Positions 1-8,362 of a stretch of 51,878 bases of DNA are shown here, in pieces. Both the position numbers and the translations under genes were made by a program. Where the stretch lies: NCBI GenBank assembly GCA_903881315.1, contig CAIRSR010000162.1:1-51878 (forward strand), given 5' to 3'. Every line of letters starts with the position of its first letter. Position 1 is the stretch's first letter. This DNA comes from an uncultured Thiotrichales bacterium. GTDB taxonomy: Bacteria; Pseudomonadota; Gammaproteobacteria; CAIRSR01. The notes below the pieces were generated by a model, which saw nothing but the letters and a program-made list of their open reading frames with translations, ran no database searches and had not been told where the DNA came from.

Positions 1-340
1 ACAGAGACTTGGGCCGACAAGAGCCCACTCCATCGTTACGACACAGAGCCATAGCCGCCTCCACCGGTTAGGCAGTTCGGAAAACTAGAACATCGAGTGC
101 TCATGATGCTTTTGCCGATGCGTCGCTGGCTGCAATGGTGCAACGGCTCAAGATGAAGCTTCCCTACTCGGGGTGACTATCCAGTGTGTGCATTGAATCT
201 GTTTCGCAAAATGCGGGAAGTCAGCGTAGGCGAGGCGGCGACACACTGCCAACCGAGACATATATTGATAGTGGAATTGATAGTCAATAATTCCTTTTGG
301 GGGTTATTATGAACACAAACAAAGACTTGATGATAGTGAT
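1..340. other. Left-edge intergenic stretch, no supported gene
   Basis: No convincing gene is seen. Plus-strand frame 1 is open from the window edge to a TAG at 52-54 and could be the last codons of an upstream gene, but it is too short to judge. A near repeat of ATTGATAGT occurs at 264-272 and 276-284, just beyond the 3' end of the tRNA gene; no integrase or other mobile gene accompanies it. Confidence 0.4.
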
Positions 341-432
341 TGGCGGAGAGGGCGGGATTCGAACCCGCGTGGAGCGTTAAGCCCCCAACCGATTTCGAGT
401 CGGTGCCGGTGTGGCCGCTTCGGTACCTCTCC
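341..432 (-). tRNA. tRNA-Ser (anticodon CGA)
   Basis: Read on the minus strand, the acceptor stem GGAGAGG (432-426) pairs with CCTCTCC near the 3' end. The anticodon loop is CTCGAAA between ACCGA and TCGGT, giving anticodon CGA, which decodes UCG. The T arm GCGGG-TTCGAAT-CCCGC is perfect, and a long variable arm typical of serine tRNAs is present. The 3' CCA is encoded in the DNA (341-343). It is preceded by a good sigma-70-type promoter about 40 bases upstream and appears to be a single-gene transcript. Confidence 0.96.
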
Positions 433-468
433 GTGGGTTGCGCATAGCGCTATGATATAACAGGGGTT

Positions 469-497
469 ATTGTCTTTGATAAAACCCACGCTGTCAA
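469..497 (-). promoter_or_regulatory. Promoter of tRNA-Ser
   Basis: On the minus strand TTGACA (497-492) and GACAAT (474-469) are separated by exactly 17 bases. The -35 is a perfect consensus and the -10 matches 4 of 6. It would start transcription about 30 bases before the tRNA. The 5' leader contains the perfect palindrome CATAGCGCTATG (443-454). Confidence 0.65.
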
Positions 498-667
498 GGT
501 CTAGCCTTGTCCAATGTGAGATGATCCTCGGGGTGCGGAAGTTGGGATCATGGGCGCACGATCGCGATCCTCCAATGAAACGAGCGTAATTCCACCATCC
601 TATCGTTGCATTATGGCAATCTTTTGCGGGTATCCTTGCGCTACTCCAAATATGGTCAGAGACACAA

Positions 668-1087
668 TTATCGAACAAGATTCCATTCTTGTTTCTCTTC
701 TTCATTGGCGTCACGCAGCCCCGCCTCACGATACCAGCCGGACAGCGCCTTACCATTACCAATTACCTGCCATTCTAGGTCGCCCTGCGTTTCTTCACCA
801 ATGCGACCCTGGGGACGACCCTCGCCGCTTGGGTGTTCCGACCAGGTGGCACGGATCGTGTCTCCTTGGATGGTTCCTTCTATTTCACCATCTTTGGCGA
901 TGCCATCATCGTCGGTGTAGTGATAGCTCCCCTTAATTTGATTACCCGTCTGTTTGAGCGTGACATTCGCGGCAAGATCAGAGATCCACTTGCCGCTCAC
1001 GTCAAGATTCTCTGCCGCACCCGCAATGCCAAGGCCAACGACGACAATGAAGATGGCAAAGAATAGGCTACCGCATCTTGTCTTCAT
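668..1087 (-). CDS. Small secreted protein of unknown function
   Basis: This encodes a 139-residue protein with an N-terminal signal peptide: basic MKTR, a hydrophobic stretch rich in I, V, F and G, and a likely cleavage site after GIAGAA. The mature part is about 115 residues, predicted soluble, with alternating beta-like segments (VSGKW, VTLKQTG, IKGSYHY, GEIEGTIQGD), a pattern seen in small lipocalin-like or META-like exported proteins. I chose the ATG at 1087 because GGAGTAAC precedes it and the longer upstream reading would hide the signal peptide. It lies about 90 bases downstream of gltX on the same strand. I do not recognise a named family; export is well supported, function is not. 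Confidence 0.75.
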   Translation of the reverse strand: MKTRCGSLFFAIFIVVVGLGIAGAAENLDVSGKWISDLAANVTLKQTGNQIKGSYHYTDDDGIAKDGEIEGTIQGDTIRATWSEHPSGEGRPQGRIGEETQGDLEWQVIGNGKALSGWYREAGLRDANEEEKQEWNLVR

Positions 1088-1176
1088 GTTACTCCATACG
1101 CCGATAATCATACGCCACTCAAGATACTGAGAAGGCGTGTTGGATAGGTTGTTACCAACCACTGCCTACAGTCACC

Positions 1177-2574
1177 CTAGCGTGTTCCGGCCAATAGTCG
1201 TTGCCGGATACTATCGGGCGGGATCAGATTCCATAACCGAGCAAGTTCAGGGCCCGCCAGAGCACCCGTCAGCGCCGCTCGGATAGGATGGAACAATTCC
1301 GGGCCGCGCATTCCCGTCATTTTTTTCAATTCGTTAATGAACGATTTAAACTCACCACCGTGGCTCGCAAAAACCTCAAGTGCTGCGCGGAAAAACGCCC
1401 CACCGGCAGCCGTGGAGACTGCACGGGCCTCTACGGTAAGATCCAATTCGTCGGAGTAGATAGCCCGCGCCCAGTGGGCACCATCCGCAGGTAACAGCAG
1501 ATTCGGGCGCACGGCAGCAACAAACGCCTCCCGATCATGACATGGCACCAGGGCATGTACCTCTGTCGGCAGCCAATCCCACAGTGTTGTCCAGTTGGTA
1601 ACGGCCAGTGCCTCACGCTGCCAGTGTCGTAGCGCCGTCTCGTCGTGGCGTGCCGGCGCTGAACCAAGCTCGGATAATGCAAACCCCGCAGCCATTCCGT
1701 CAAGGTTTAACAAACCCGCATCGCCATACGGGTGGCCAAGGCGTACCAGGTGATTCAGCACCGCCTCGGGTAGATATCCCGCTTCTCGCAATTCACGCAC
1801 ACTCCGTGCGCCCTCGCGCTTCGAGAGGGGTGCACCATCGGCCCCCAAGATGAGCGAGAGGTGTCCATACTGTGGAACGGGCAGACCGAGCAGCGTAAGG
1901 ATCAGTAACTGACGCGGGGTGTTGGAGAGATGATCTGCGCCGCGCAGCACATGGGTCACCTCCATCAGCGAGTCATCAATGGCGTTGGCAAACATAAAGG
2001 CCGGACTACCATCCGAGCGGCGGATCACAAAGTCGCCAATGTCATCACTCGAGAAGGACTGGGGGCCACGCACCAGATCCGTAAATTGCAGGTTAAGCCC
2101 TGGTGATACCCTCAGGCGTAAGGCGACGGTTGTGCCCTGCCGGGCATTGGTCTCGGCGCGAGAGAGATGCGCACAGGTTCCCGGGTAACGGGGCGGTCTT
2201 CCGGCAAGCCGCTGCAAGGTTCGGTGACGTTCGAGCGTTGCTTCGGTGCAGAAACAAGGATAGGCATGTCCTTCAGCCTCTAGGCGGGCATAGAATTTCG
2301 CATAGTGCTGAGCCCGTTCAGATTGGCGGTAGGGGCCGTAGGGGCCACCCCGATCGGGCCCCTCCCCCCAAGGTATACCAAGCCAACTGAGATCCGCCAT
2401 CAACGAGGCTTCATGCACAGCCAGACTGCGGGTGGTGTCGGTGTCCTCGATACGCAGTAAAAACACACCCTGCTCTGCCCGCGCCAGGATGGCGGCGTAG
2501 AGGGCAGTACGAACATTGCCGAGGTGCAATTCCCCGGTCGGACTTGGTGCAAAGCGTGTGCGTACGCTGGTCAT
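1177..2574 (-). CDS. gltX: Glutamyl-tRNA synthetase
   Basis: Class I aminoacyl-tRNA synthetase that charges tRNA with glutamate in the cytoplasm. The 465-residue length matches the bacterial family. The HIGH-type signature reads HLGN (residues 17-20) following FAPSPTG, and the KMSKS-type loop reads LSKRE (250-254). A zinc-site pattern CFC (107-109), Y130 and C134 is present as in E. coli GluRS. The HLGN form (rather than HVGG) resembles the second, GluRS2-like branch found in some proteobacteria, so this could be either the only GluRS or a paralogue with altered tRNA preference. It ends a minus-strand run containing rpiA and tpx; the Shine-Dalgarno before the ATG is weak. Confidence 0.93.
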   Translation of the reverse strand: MTSVRTRFAPSPTGELHLGNVRTALYAAILARAEQGVFLLRIEDTDTTRSLAVHEASLMADLSWLGIPWGEGPDRGGPYGPYRQSERAQHYAKFYARLEAEGHAYPCFCTEATLERHRTLQRLAGRPPRYPGTCAHLSRAETNARQGTTVALRLRVSPGLNLQFTDLVRGPQSFSSDDIGDFVIRRSDGSPAFMFANAIDDSLMEVTHVLRGADHLSNTPRQLLILTLLGLPVPQYGHLSLILGADGAPLSKREGARSVRELREAGYLPEAVLNHLVRLGHPYGDAGLLNLDGMAAGFALSELGSAPARHDETALRHWQREALAVTNWTTLWDWLPTEVHALVPCHDREAFVAAVRPNLLLPADGAHWARAIYSDELDLTVEARAVSTAAGGAFFRAALEVFASHGGEFKSFINELKKMTGMRGPELFHPIRAALTGALAGPELARLWNLIPPDSIRQRLLAGTR

Positions 2575-2610
2575 GGTCGAGAACGCCTTAGCCCTAAGCC
2601 TCTCCTTATG

Positions 2611-3111
2611 CTACGCGAGCGCCAGCAGCGCGGCTTCGTAGTTAGGCTCCTGCTTAATCTCTGGAACCAGCTCGGTATAGATCACCCGATTGTCTGCATC
2701 GAGAACAACGACGGCGCGGGCGCTGATCCCGGCAAGCGGGCCATCGACGATGAGCACACCGTAATCCTCGGCGAATCTGCGATCACACATCATAGAAAGG
2801 GTGTGGACATTCTCAATCCCTTCCGCAGTGCAGAATCGGCCTGCCGCAAAGGGTAAGTCTGCGGAAACCACCAGGATCACCGCATCGGCGTGATTCTTTG
2901 CATGGTCATTAAAGCGCTTGGTGGAGATGGCGCAGATGCCGGTATCTAAGCTCGGAACAATATTGAGAAGCTTCTTTTTGTGAGAAAAATCAGCCAGAGA
3001 GACCGCGCCGAGATTGGTCTTGATGAGTTTAAAGTCTGGAGCCTGACTGCCAACAGCAGGAAGGTTGCCGTTGGTATGGATAGGATTACCGCCTAAGGTG
3101 ATTGTAGCCAT
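2611..3111 (-). CDS. tpx: Thiol peroxidase (atypical 2-Cys peroxiredoxin)
   Basis: Tpx reduces hydrogen peroxide and alkyl hydroperoxides using thioredoxin, in the cytoplasm or periplasm depending on species. The 166-residue length and fold pattern match the family. The peroxidatic cysteine is C60 in a PSLDTGIC context and the resolving cysteine is C94 in GRFC, the two positions that define Tpx. There is no signal peptide. The ATG at 3111 is preceded by AGAGGT at good spacing. It sits between rpiA and gltX on the same strand with short gaps (44 and 36 bases), so cotranscription is likely. Confidence 0.95.
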   Translation of the reverse strand: MATITLGGNPIHTNGNLPAVGSQAPDFKLIKTNLGAVSLADFSHKKKLLNIVPSLDTGICAISTKRFNDHAKNHADAVILVVSADLPFAAGRFCTAEGIENVHTLSMMCDRRFAEDYGVLIVDGPLAGISARAVVVLDADNRVIYTELVPEIKQEPNYEAALLALA

Positions 3112-3155
3112 GGATTACCTCTGAGAAGTTTGATGGGGCGTTTTTGAAAGGTAGA

Positions 3156-3815
3156 TCAGGTCAGGGTCTTTATCCCATCCTTACCGCTTACGATCAGCAC
3201 ATCTGGCCCGCGACGCGCAAACAGGCCATTGGTGACCACGCCAGTGAGCTGATTAAGTTCAGTTTCTAGTTTGACCGGCTCCATGATCGAAAGCCCATAG
3301 ACATCCAGGATTACGTTACCGTTATCGGTGATAGCGCCCTCTCGATAGACAGGCTCGCCGCCGAGATTCTTGACGAGGTGTCGTGCGATAAAGGAGCGCG
3401 CCATTGGAATGACCTCGATCGGTAGTGGGAAGGTGCCAAGCACATCCACCATCTTGGATTCGTCAACGATGCACACAAATTTCTTGGCCATGGCGGCGAC
3501 AATCTTTTCGCGGGTTAAAGCGCCACCACCCCCTTTGATGAGATGGAGATATCGGGTAGCCTCATCCGCTCCATCGACATAGATTGAAAGGGCATCGACC
3601 ATATTGAGATCAATGACCTCAATCCCGTGCTTCTTAAGGCGATTTGCGGTTGCGACGGAAGAGGCAACGGCTCCATCAATTCGGCCTTTAATGCCAGCCA
3701 AAAGGTCGATGAAATGATTTGCGGTGGATCCAGTACCCACTCCAACAATGGTACCGGCGGTGACGTGTTCTAGCGCTGCCTTGGCGGCTGCCTTCTTCAT
3801 GTCATCTAGCGTCAT
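3156..3815 (-). CDS. rpiA: Ribose-5-phosphate isomerase A
   Basis: RpiA interconverts ribose 5-phosphate and ribulose 5-phosphate in the pentose phosphate pathway. The protein is 219 residues, exactly the E. coli length. The phosphate loop GVGTGSTA lies at 25-32, and the active-site residues D81, D84, K94 and E103 fall at the same numbers as in E. coli ([18 protein letters not shown]). The start ATG has AGAGGC upstream. It is followed by tpx and preceded by ogt on the same strand. Nothing unusual. Confidence 0.97.
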   Translation of the reverse strand: MTLDDMKKAAAKAALEHVTAGTIVGVGTGSTANHFIDLLAGIKGRIDGAVASSVATANRLKKHGIEVIDLNMVDALSIYVDGADEATRYLHLIKGGGGALTREKIVAAMAKKFVCIVDESKMVDVLGTFPLPIEVIPMARSFIARHLVKNLGGEPVYREGAITDNGNVILDVYGLSIMEPVKLETELNQLTGVVTNGLFARRGPDVLIVSGKDGIKTLT

Positions 3816-3855
3816 GGTGTGCCTCTATAGGGGTTTGGCGAGTGATGGTTCGTAC

Positions 3856-4365
3856 TTATGATCTGGCGCATGAGTGGGGTTTGCCACTGCGCCAGTCTTC
3901 GTGGTGGAGCAGCCAACGCTTAATATCAAGGCGCGGAAAACCGCCAGCGCCACTGTAGCCCCCAAGTCCGGTTGTCGCCACTACGCGGTGGCAAGGAACG
4001 ATGATGGGTAGCGGGTTTGCAGCGCAGGCACCACCCACGGCCCGCGCCGAGGTGCCGAGTTGTTGTGCCAACAACCCGTAGGTTAGCACCTGTCCCACTG
4101 AAATAGTACGCAGCGCAGCCCACACGCGGCGCTGAAAGGGGGTTCCTTGTGGCGCTAGTGGCAGATCGCAGGGCGCATGTGCATGGGTGAAATAGGCTTG
4201 TAGCACCTGGATTACTTGTGTTGCGAGTGCGCTTTCTGGCAATTTTTCTGTGCCGTGAGGCAAGAAGTCTAACGCAGCCACGGCACCTTCTTCTAGGCGT
4301 ATCCCCACCAAGCCTACCGGGGAGAGCCAGCGAATCTCATGACCGTTTTCGTTACGATCCAGCAC
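3856..4365 (-). CDS. ogt: Methylated-DNA-protein-cysteine methyltransferase
   Basis: Suicide DNA-repair enzyme that transfers the methyl group from O6-methylguanine (and O4-methylthymine) to its own cysteine. The active-site PCHRV motif carries the acceptor Cys at about residue 125, followed by the family GGYSGAGG segment; FQRRVW, LTYG and the arginine-finger region SARAVGGACAANP are also present. There is no ATG in a suitable place. I chose the GTG at 4365 (169 residues, usual for Ogt), which has AGGGA about 10 bases upstream; the frame is open further upstream but that part overlaps the permease gene. It lies 50 bases after the permease stop. Either Ogt or a short Ada-type protein is possible, but no Ada N-terminal domain is seen. 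Confidence 0.9.
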   Translation of the reverse strand: MLDRNENGHEIRWLSPVGLVGIRLEEGAVAALDFLPHGTEKLPESALATQVIQVLQAYFTHAHAPCDLPLAPQGTPFQRRVWAALRTISVGQVLTYGLLAQQLGTSARAVGGACAANPLPIIVPCHRVVATTGLGGYSGAGGFPRLDIKRWLLHHEDWRSGKPHSCARS

Positions 4366-4415
4366 GTTAATGATGTCCCTGACGCAAGGAGGTAGGCACA
4401 ACCTGTGGGCCCTGC

Positions 4416-5495
4416 TTACGCTTCGCCATGGTGATAGTCTAACCGAGCGGGGGTTCTCGGCCACGAGGTGATGACCACCTGCACGAGGGTTGCCAAAGGA
4501 ATGGCAAAGAATATCCCCCAAAAGCCCCATAATCCACCAAAGAAAAGAACCGCAATCATAATGGCAACCGGGTGGAGATTGACGGCTTCAGAGAACATGA
4601 GCGGCACGATGATGTTGCCATCGACCATTTGGATGATGCTGTAAACAACGGTCATCCAGAGAAAATCGCTGCCCCAACCCCACTGAAAATAACCAATAAA
4701 GAGCACGGGTACTGTTACTACGACTGCCCCTACATAGGGGATGATCACCGACAACCCGACCAGAAAGGAAAGTAGTGGCGCATAGTTCATACCCAAGGTT
4801 GCAAAGGTGATGTAGGTAACGAACCAAACAATGAAAACCTCTAGCAATTTCCCCCGGACATAATTGCCGATCTGGCCGTTCATTTCCTCCCAGACCTTAG
4901 CGGCAAGGCGTCGTTCTTTTGGTAGGAGGCCCAGGATATAACCAAGGATTAGCCTTTTATCCTTCAAGAAAAAGAAAACCAAGAACGGCACCAGAAAAAA
5001 GTATAGGATGAAGAGGATGAGCCCCTGTAGCGAGGCAAGCGATAGCGACAATACGCCCTGGCCGAGATCACTAAAGACCGAGCGCATCGTGTCCATGACG
5101 ACCTTGACCTGGCTTGGGGTAATGATGTCCGGGTATTTCTCTGGCAGTAGTAATAGGATCTGCTGGCCCCGAGTAATCATGTCAGGGATCTGTTGGGCAA
5201 GTTGGGAGAGTTGTCGCGAGAAGAGCGGCAGTAGGCCGAACAACAGAAACAATAATCCCAACATGAAGAGCATGAAAACCAGGAGTACTGCGGCCATACG
5301 CGGCACTCGGAAAGACTCTAGTGGCCGCACCAGCCCCTCAAGGAGGTATGCCACAACGATTGCGGCAAGCACTGGCGCAAGAATCTTGCCAAGGTTTAGG
5401 ACTACCGCGAAACCGATGAGTAGCAGGACGGCCAATATGATTGCTTGGGGATCAGAAAAATAACGATGAAACCAATTGCGAAGGATCTGGATCAT
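4416..5495 (-). CDS. AI-2E family transporter (PerM-like membrane protein)
   Basis: Inner-membrane protein of the AI-2E/PerM family, whose members have been proposed to export quorum-sensing or other small molecules or to act as sodium-proton antiporters; the substrate cannot be read from sequence. The 359-residue protein has about seven to eight hydrophobic segments, including an N-terminal pair, a soluble loop around PDMITRGQQ to VFSDLG, and the conserved C-terminal block SFLVGLSVIIPYVGA followed by the GNIIVPLMFSEAVNLHP region. Its ATG overlaps the stop of the upstream gene in an ATGA (5495-5492), so translation is coupled. I used this start in preference to a longer one twelve codons upstream. 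Confidence 0.92.
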   Translation of the reverse strand: MIQILRNWFHRYFSDPQAIILAVLLLIGFAVVLNLGKILAPVLAAIVVAYLLEGLVRPLESFRVPRMAAVLLVFMLFMLGLLFLLFGLLPLFSRQLSQLAQQIPDMITRGQQILLLLPEKYPDIITPSQVKVVMDTMRSVFSDLGQGVLSLSLASLQGLILFILYFFLVPFLVFFFLKDKRLILGYILGLLPKERRLAAKVWEEMNGQIGNYVRGKLLEVFIVWFVTYITFATLGMNYAPLLSFLVGLSVIIPYVGAVVVTVPVLFIGYFQWGWGSDFLWMTVVYSIIQMVDGNIIVPLMFSEAVNLHPVAIMIAVLFFGGLWGFWGIFFAIPLATLVQVVITSWPRTPARLDYHHGEA

Positions 5496-5857
5496 CGCCC
5501 ACCCACCTGTCCACTCTGGTCGTGGAGCCACGCCTCGTAGTGGCGCGAGAAGAGCCCCTCTAGATCGTCAATCACCGCTTTTGCTGGGCGACCCTCCATA
5601 AGATGCGCACTCATTAAAACGGACGTGTCATTCAAGAGTAGTGCTTGTTCGATCATCGGATAGGTGGCGGTTAGTCGCTTAATGGCACCAATCACGCTTT
5701 CGGTGGGAGGACGGGGAATGTCCTTGGGTATTTTAGGAATGTCGTTTGGTGCGCGGATTCTGCTCTGAAGAAACTCGGCAAAGTCAAGTAAAGTGGCCCG
5801 ATCGCTGTCTTCCAGGTCATCAAATAAACGCAATAATTTCTTCTTGTCTGGGGTCAT
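5492..5857 (-). CDS. Conserved small soluble protein of unknown function
   Basis: The protein has 121 residues and no signal or membrane segment. The N-terminal half is helical and charged (DKKKLLRLFDDLED, then LLDFAEFLQSR), followed by a proline-rich linker (IPKIPKDIPRPP) and a second helical part ending in a DDLEGLFSRHYEAWL region. The start ATG overlaps the LysR stop (5857-5854, ATGA) and its own stop overlaps the permease start, so it is locked between the two by translational coupling. This suggests it works with one of them, for example as a cytoplasmic partner of the permease; that is inference. I do not recognise a named family. Confidence 0.82.
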   Translation of the reverse strand: MTPDKKKLLRLFDDLEDSDRATLLDFAEFLQSRIRAPNDIPKIPKDIPRPPTESVIGAIKRLTATYPMIEQALLLNDTSVLMSAHLMEGRPAKAVIDDLEGLFSRHYEAWLHDQSGQVGGR

Positions 5858-6810
5858 GTTCGCGAAGGCAACCCTGCTTCGGTTTCTTGGGTGCTGGGCG
5901 TTGCCCCTTGCTGGAGATGGGTGCGACAATAGCGACGTGCAAACTCCAAAAGCTCATCCACAGCACGCATCCGAAACTTAAGGCGTTGATGAACGAAGGC
6001 AAGTGGTCTGGTCAGTGGGGGCGATAATGAGACGGCCACGAGACTGCCCAGGCGCAGTTCTTTTTGAATCGTGGCTTGCGAAACAATGGAGATACCCATT
6101 CCAGCCTCTACGGTTCCTTTGATCGATTCTGCACTACCCAATTCCATAATAATCCGTAGGTCAGATAAATGCATTCCCAGTTTTCCTAGATATTCTGTGA
6201 CGACGTCGAGTGTCCCCGAACCCTCTTCGCGACAAACATAAGGGTAGTTGCGTAATTCCATTATACTCACCGAGGTCGATTTTGCTAACTCATGCTTCGG
6301 GTGCATGATAACGACCAGTTCGTCACGACCGCACAATTCGACCGCTAGATTTTGATTGGGCACAATGGCTTCTACGACCCCCAAATCGATGACATTATTC
6401 TCCACCATGGAGACGATTCCCTCCGTCTTGGAAACCTTGAGTCGTACGGTAACATTCGGGTATTTGAGCTTAAAGTCGCCGAGGAAGGTAGGCAGCATAT
6501 ATTCTGCTACCGTAGTGCTAGCGCCAATCGCCAACACCCCACTAATCTCACCGGTTAGCTCGCGAACGCTGTTCTCCATCTCTCGATAGATTTCGAAGAT
6601 GTGGTCAGCGTAGGTATATACCCGCTCGCCGGCAGGGGTAAGGGTGATGCGGTTGTGGGTGCGGTCGAAGAGTCGCGTATTGAAGTACTCTTCAAGTTGT
6701 CGAACCTGAAAAGTGACTGCCGGTTGGGTCATATGTAATGCATCAGCAGCCTTTGTGAAGCTTAATAGCCGGGCAACAGTGTGGAAAACCTGAAGTCTGC
6801 GGTCTGACAT
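5854..6810 (-). CDS. LysR-type transcriptional regulator
   Basis: DNA-binding activator or repressor of about 318 residues. Residues 1-60 form the winged helix-turn-helix (LQVFHTVARLLSFTKAADAL, then QPAVTFQVRQLE), followed by a linker helix and a two-lobed effector-binding domain starting near GVLAIGAST. The ligand is unknown. The ATG at 6810 was chosen because the HTH begins immediately after it, as in nearly all LysR proteins. It is the first gene of a coupled trio with the 121-aa protein and the permease, and it diverges from amt across a 358-base region that probably holds its operator, so it may control itself, the permease and possibly amt. Confidence 0.94.
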   Translation of the reverse strand: MSDRRLQVFHTVARLLSFTKAADALHMTQPAVTFQVRQLEEYFNTRLFDRTHNRITLTPAGERVYTYADHIFEIYREMENSVRELTGEISGVLAIGASTTVAEYMLPTFLGDFKLKYPNVTVRLKVSKTEGIVSMVENNVIDLGVVEAIVPNQNLAVELCGRDELVVIMHPKHELAKSTSVSIMELRNYPYVCREEGSGTLDVVTEYLGKLGMHLSDLRIIMELGSAESIKGTVEAGMGISIVSQATIQKELRLGSLVAVSLSPPLTRPLAFVHQRLKFRMRAVDELLEFARRYCRTHLQQGATPSTQETEAGLPSRT

Positions 6811-7168
6811 TGTGTCTGTGCCTAAAAAACCGGAGAGTCTTGCGTACGTCCGTGTGTTGATTGCGTCCAACCTAATCCCGCTAAGTGTAACCCGTCCCAC
6901 AAGATTTGAACACTCACAACTTTTACAGCGCGAGTCACGCTTGTGCTGGAGATAAGGCGAAGGCAGTGCACCACTGTGGTGCGATTTCCGGGCTGACGCA
7001 CCGCAATGGCGCTTGGTTGCCCAGTAAGAGCTGCGCATTACGGTGTGTAGCCATCCATGAGATCGCGCTAGACCTTGCGAGAACGGTAGTCTTCATGGCT
7101 GTCATGAAACTGGATCGAATTTCGCTTCCTGAAGTCCAAATCACCTACATTCACCTAACGAGGAAACA
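6811..7168. promoter_or_regulatory. Divergent lysR/amt control region with a palindrome
   Basis: This non-coding region drives lysR leftward and amt rightward. It contains a near-perfect 15-base inverted repeat GCACCACTGTGGTGC (6968-6982), a plausible dimeric operator or small hairpin. The amt start is preceded by an AGGA-type Shine-Dalgarno. I do not see a convincing sigma-54 site; a near match near 7005 has the wrong spacing. Confidence 0.45.
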
Positions 7169-8362
7169 ATGGAAAGTCTTAAAACTTCCGGTGACGTGTT
7201 TTTCGTTCTAATCGGGGCAGTCATGGTGCTTGCCATGCATGCCGGCTTTGCCTTCCTTGAGCTGGGGACGGTACGATTTAAGAACCAAGTCAATGCGTTA
7301 GTAAAAATCCTTACCGATTTCTGTGTGTCTACCGTGGTTTATTTTCTGCTCGGCTATAGTCTTGCCTATGATGTCAATTTCTTCCAAGGGGCAACACAGC
7401 TCTCAGCGGAGAACGGCTATGATTTGGTTAAGTTTTTCTTCTTACTGACCTTTGCGGCGGCGGTGCCGGCTATTGTTTCCGGTGGCATTGCTGAACGTGC
7501 GCGTTTCTATCCTCAGCTCATCGCGACCTCCTTTCTGGTGGGCTTGATCTACCCGTTCTTTGAGGGGGTTGTATGGAACGATCACTACGGGGTACAGGCC
7601 TGGCTGCTGCAACAGTTTGGTGCGAAGTTCCACGATTTCGCGGGCTCGGTTGTGGTGCATGCAATGGGTGGGTGGATTGCATTGGCTGCGGTTTTGCTGC
7701 TCGGTGCGCGCCATGGTCGTTATGGACGCAACGGCGAGATATTTGCCCATCCGCCTTCAAGCCTACCCTTCCTAAGTCTTGGTGCCTGGATTCTAAGCGT
7801 GGGTTGGTTTGGTTTTAACGTGATGTCTGCTCAGAAACTTGGCGATGTGAGTGGTTTGGTGGCAGTCAACTCGCTCATGGCGATGGCCGGTGGCACCTTG
7901 GCCGCCCTAGTAGCCGGACGTAACGACCCTGGTTTTATCCACAATGGCCCGCTGGCTGGGTTGGTTGCGATCTGTGCTGGTTCGGATCTGATGCACCCGA
8001 TTGGTGCGTTGGTCACCGGCGCAGTCGCGGGGCTGCTGTTTGTCTGGATGTTTACCTTGACGCAGAACCGTTGGCGTATCGACGATGTTCTGGGGGTGTG
8101 GCCACTACACGGCTTGTGTGGGATGTGGGGAGGGATAGCGGCAGGGGTCTTCGGCCTTACTGCGCTCGGAGGTAAAGGCGGGGTTAGCTTTGTATCCCAG
8201 ATCATTGGGACTGGCCTAGGGATCGTAGTTGCCTTGCTCGGCGGACTGCTTGTCTATGGTTTGCTCAAAGTAGCGGTGGGTATCCGCATGGATCAGGAAG
8301 AGGAATTCCAGGGCGCGGATCTAACCTTCCACCGTATTCGAGCGACACCCGAATACGACTAA
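7169..8362 (+). CDS. amt: Ammonium transporter
   Basis: Amt/Mep/Rh channel that conducts ammonium across the inner membrane. The 397-residue protein has about eleven membrane segments. The pore twin histidines are visible as H164 (VVVHAMGGW) and H314 (WPLHGLCGMW), together with the conserved D157 of HDFAGS and the family signature around AGSDLMHP. The C-terminal cytoplasmic tail ends RATPEYD. The gene stands alone: there is no glnK beside it, which is unusual for Amt, and its nearest neighbour is the divergent LysR gene. Its 3' end faces a glucosaminidase gene across a duplicated intergenic segment. Confidence 0.95.
   Translation: MESLKTSGDVFFVLIGAVMVLAMHAGFAFLELGTVRFKNQVNALVKILTDFCVSTVVYFLLGYSLAYDVNFFQGATQLSAENGYDLVKFFFLLTFAAAVPAIVSGGIAERARFYPQLIATSFLVGLIYPFFEGVVWNDHYGVQAWLLQQFGAKFHDFAGSVVVHAMGGWIALAAVLLLGARHGRYGRNGEIFAHPPSSLPFLSLGAWILSVGWFGFNVMSAQKLGDVSGLVAVNSLMAMAGGTLAALVAGRNDPGFIHNGPLAGLVAICAGSDLMHPIGALVTGAVAGLLFVWMFTLTQNRWRIDDVLGVWPLHGLCGMWGGIAAGVFGLTALGGKGGVSFVSQIIGTGLGIVVALLGGLLVYGLLKVAVGIRMDQEEEFQGADLTFHRIRATPEYD

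Noticed and set aside
264-284. ATTGATAGT repeat beside the tRNA as an integration (att) site
   Set aside because: The two copies are 12 bases apart, do not match the tRNA 3' end, and there is no integrase or foreign gene nearby.
301-372. Plus-strand frame starting ATGAACACAAAC with a G-rich upstream stretch
   Set aside because: It reads straight through the antisense of the tRNA-Ser gene and stops after 23 codons; the apparent ribosome site is chance.
7005-7022. Possible sigma-54 promoter (TGGCGC then TTGC) upstream of amt
   Set aside because: The GG and GC dinucleotides are separated by 9 bases instead of the strict 10, and the conserved A of GGCAC is missing.
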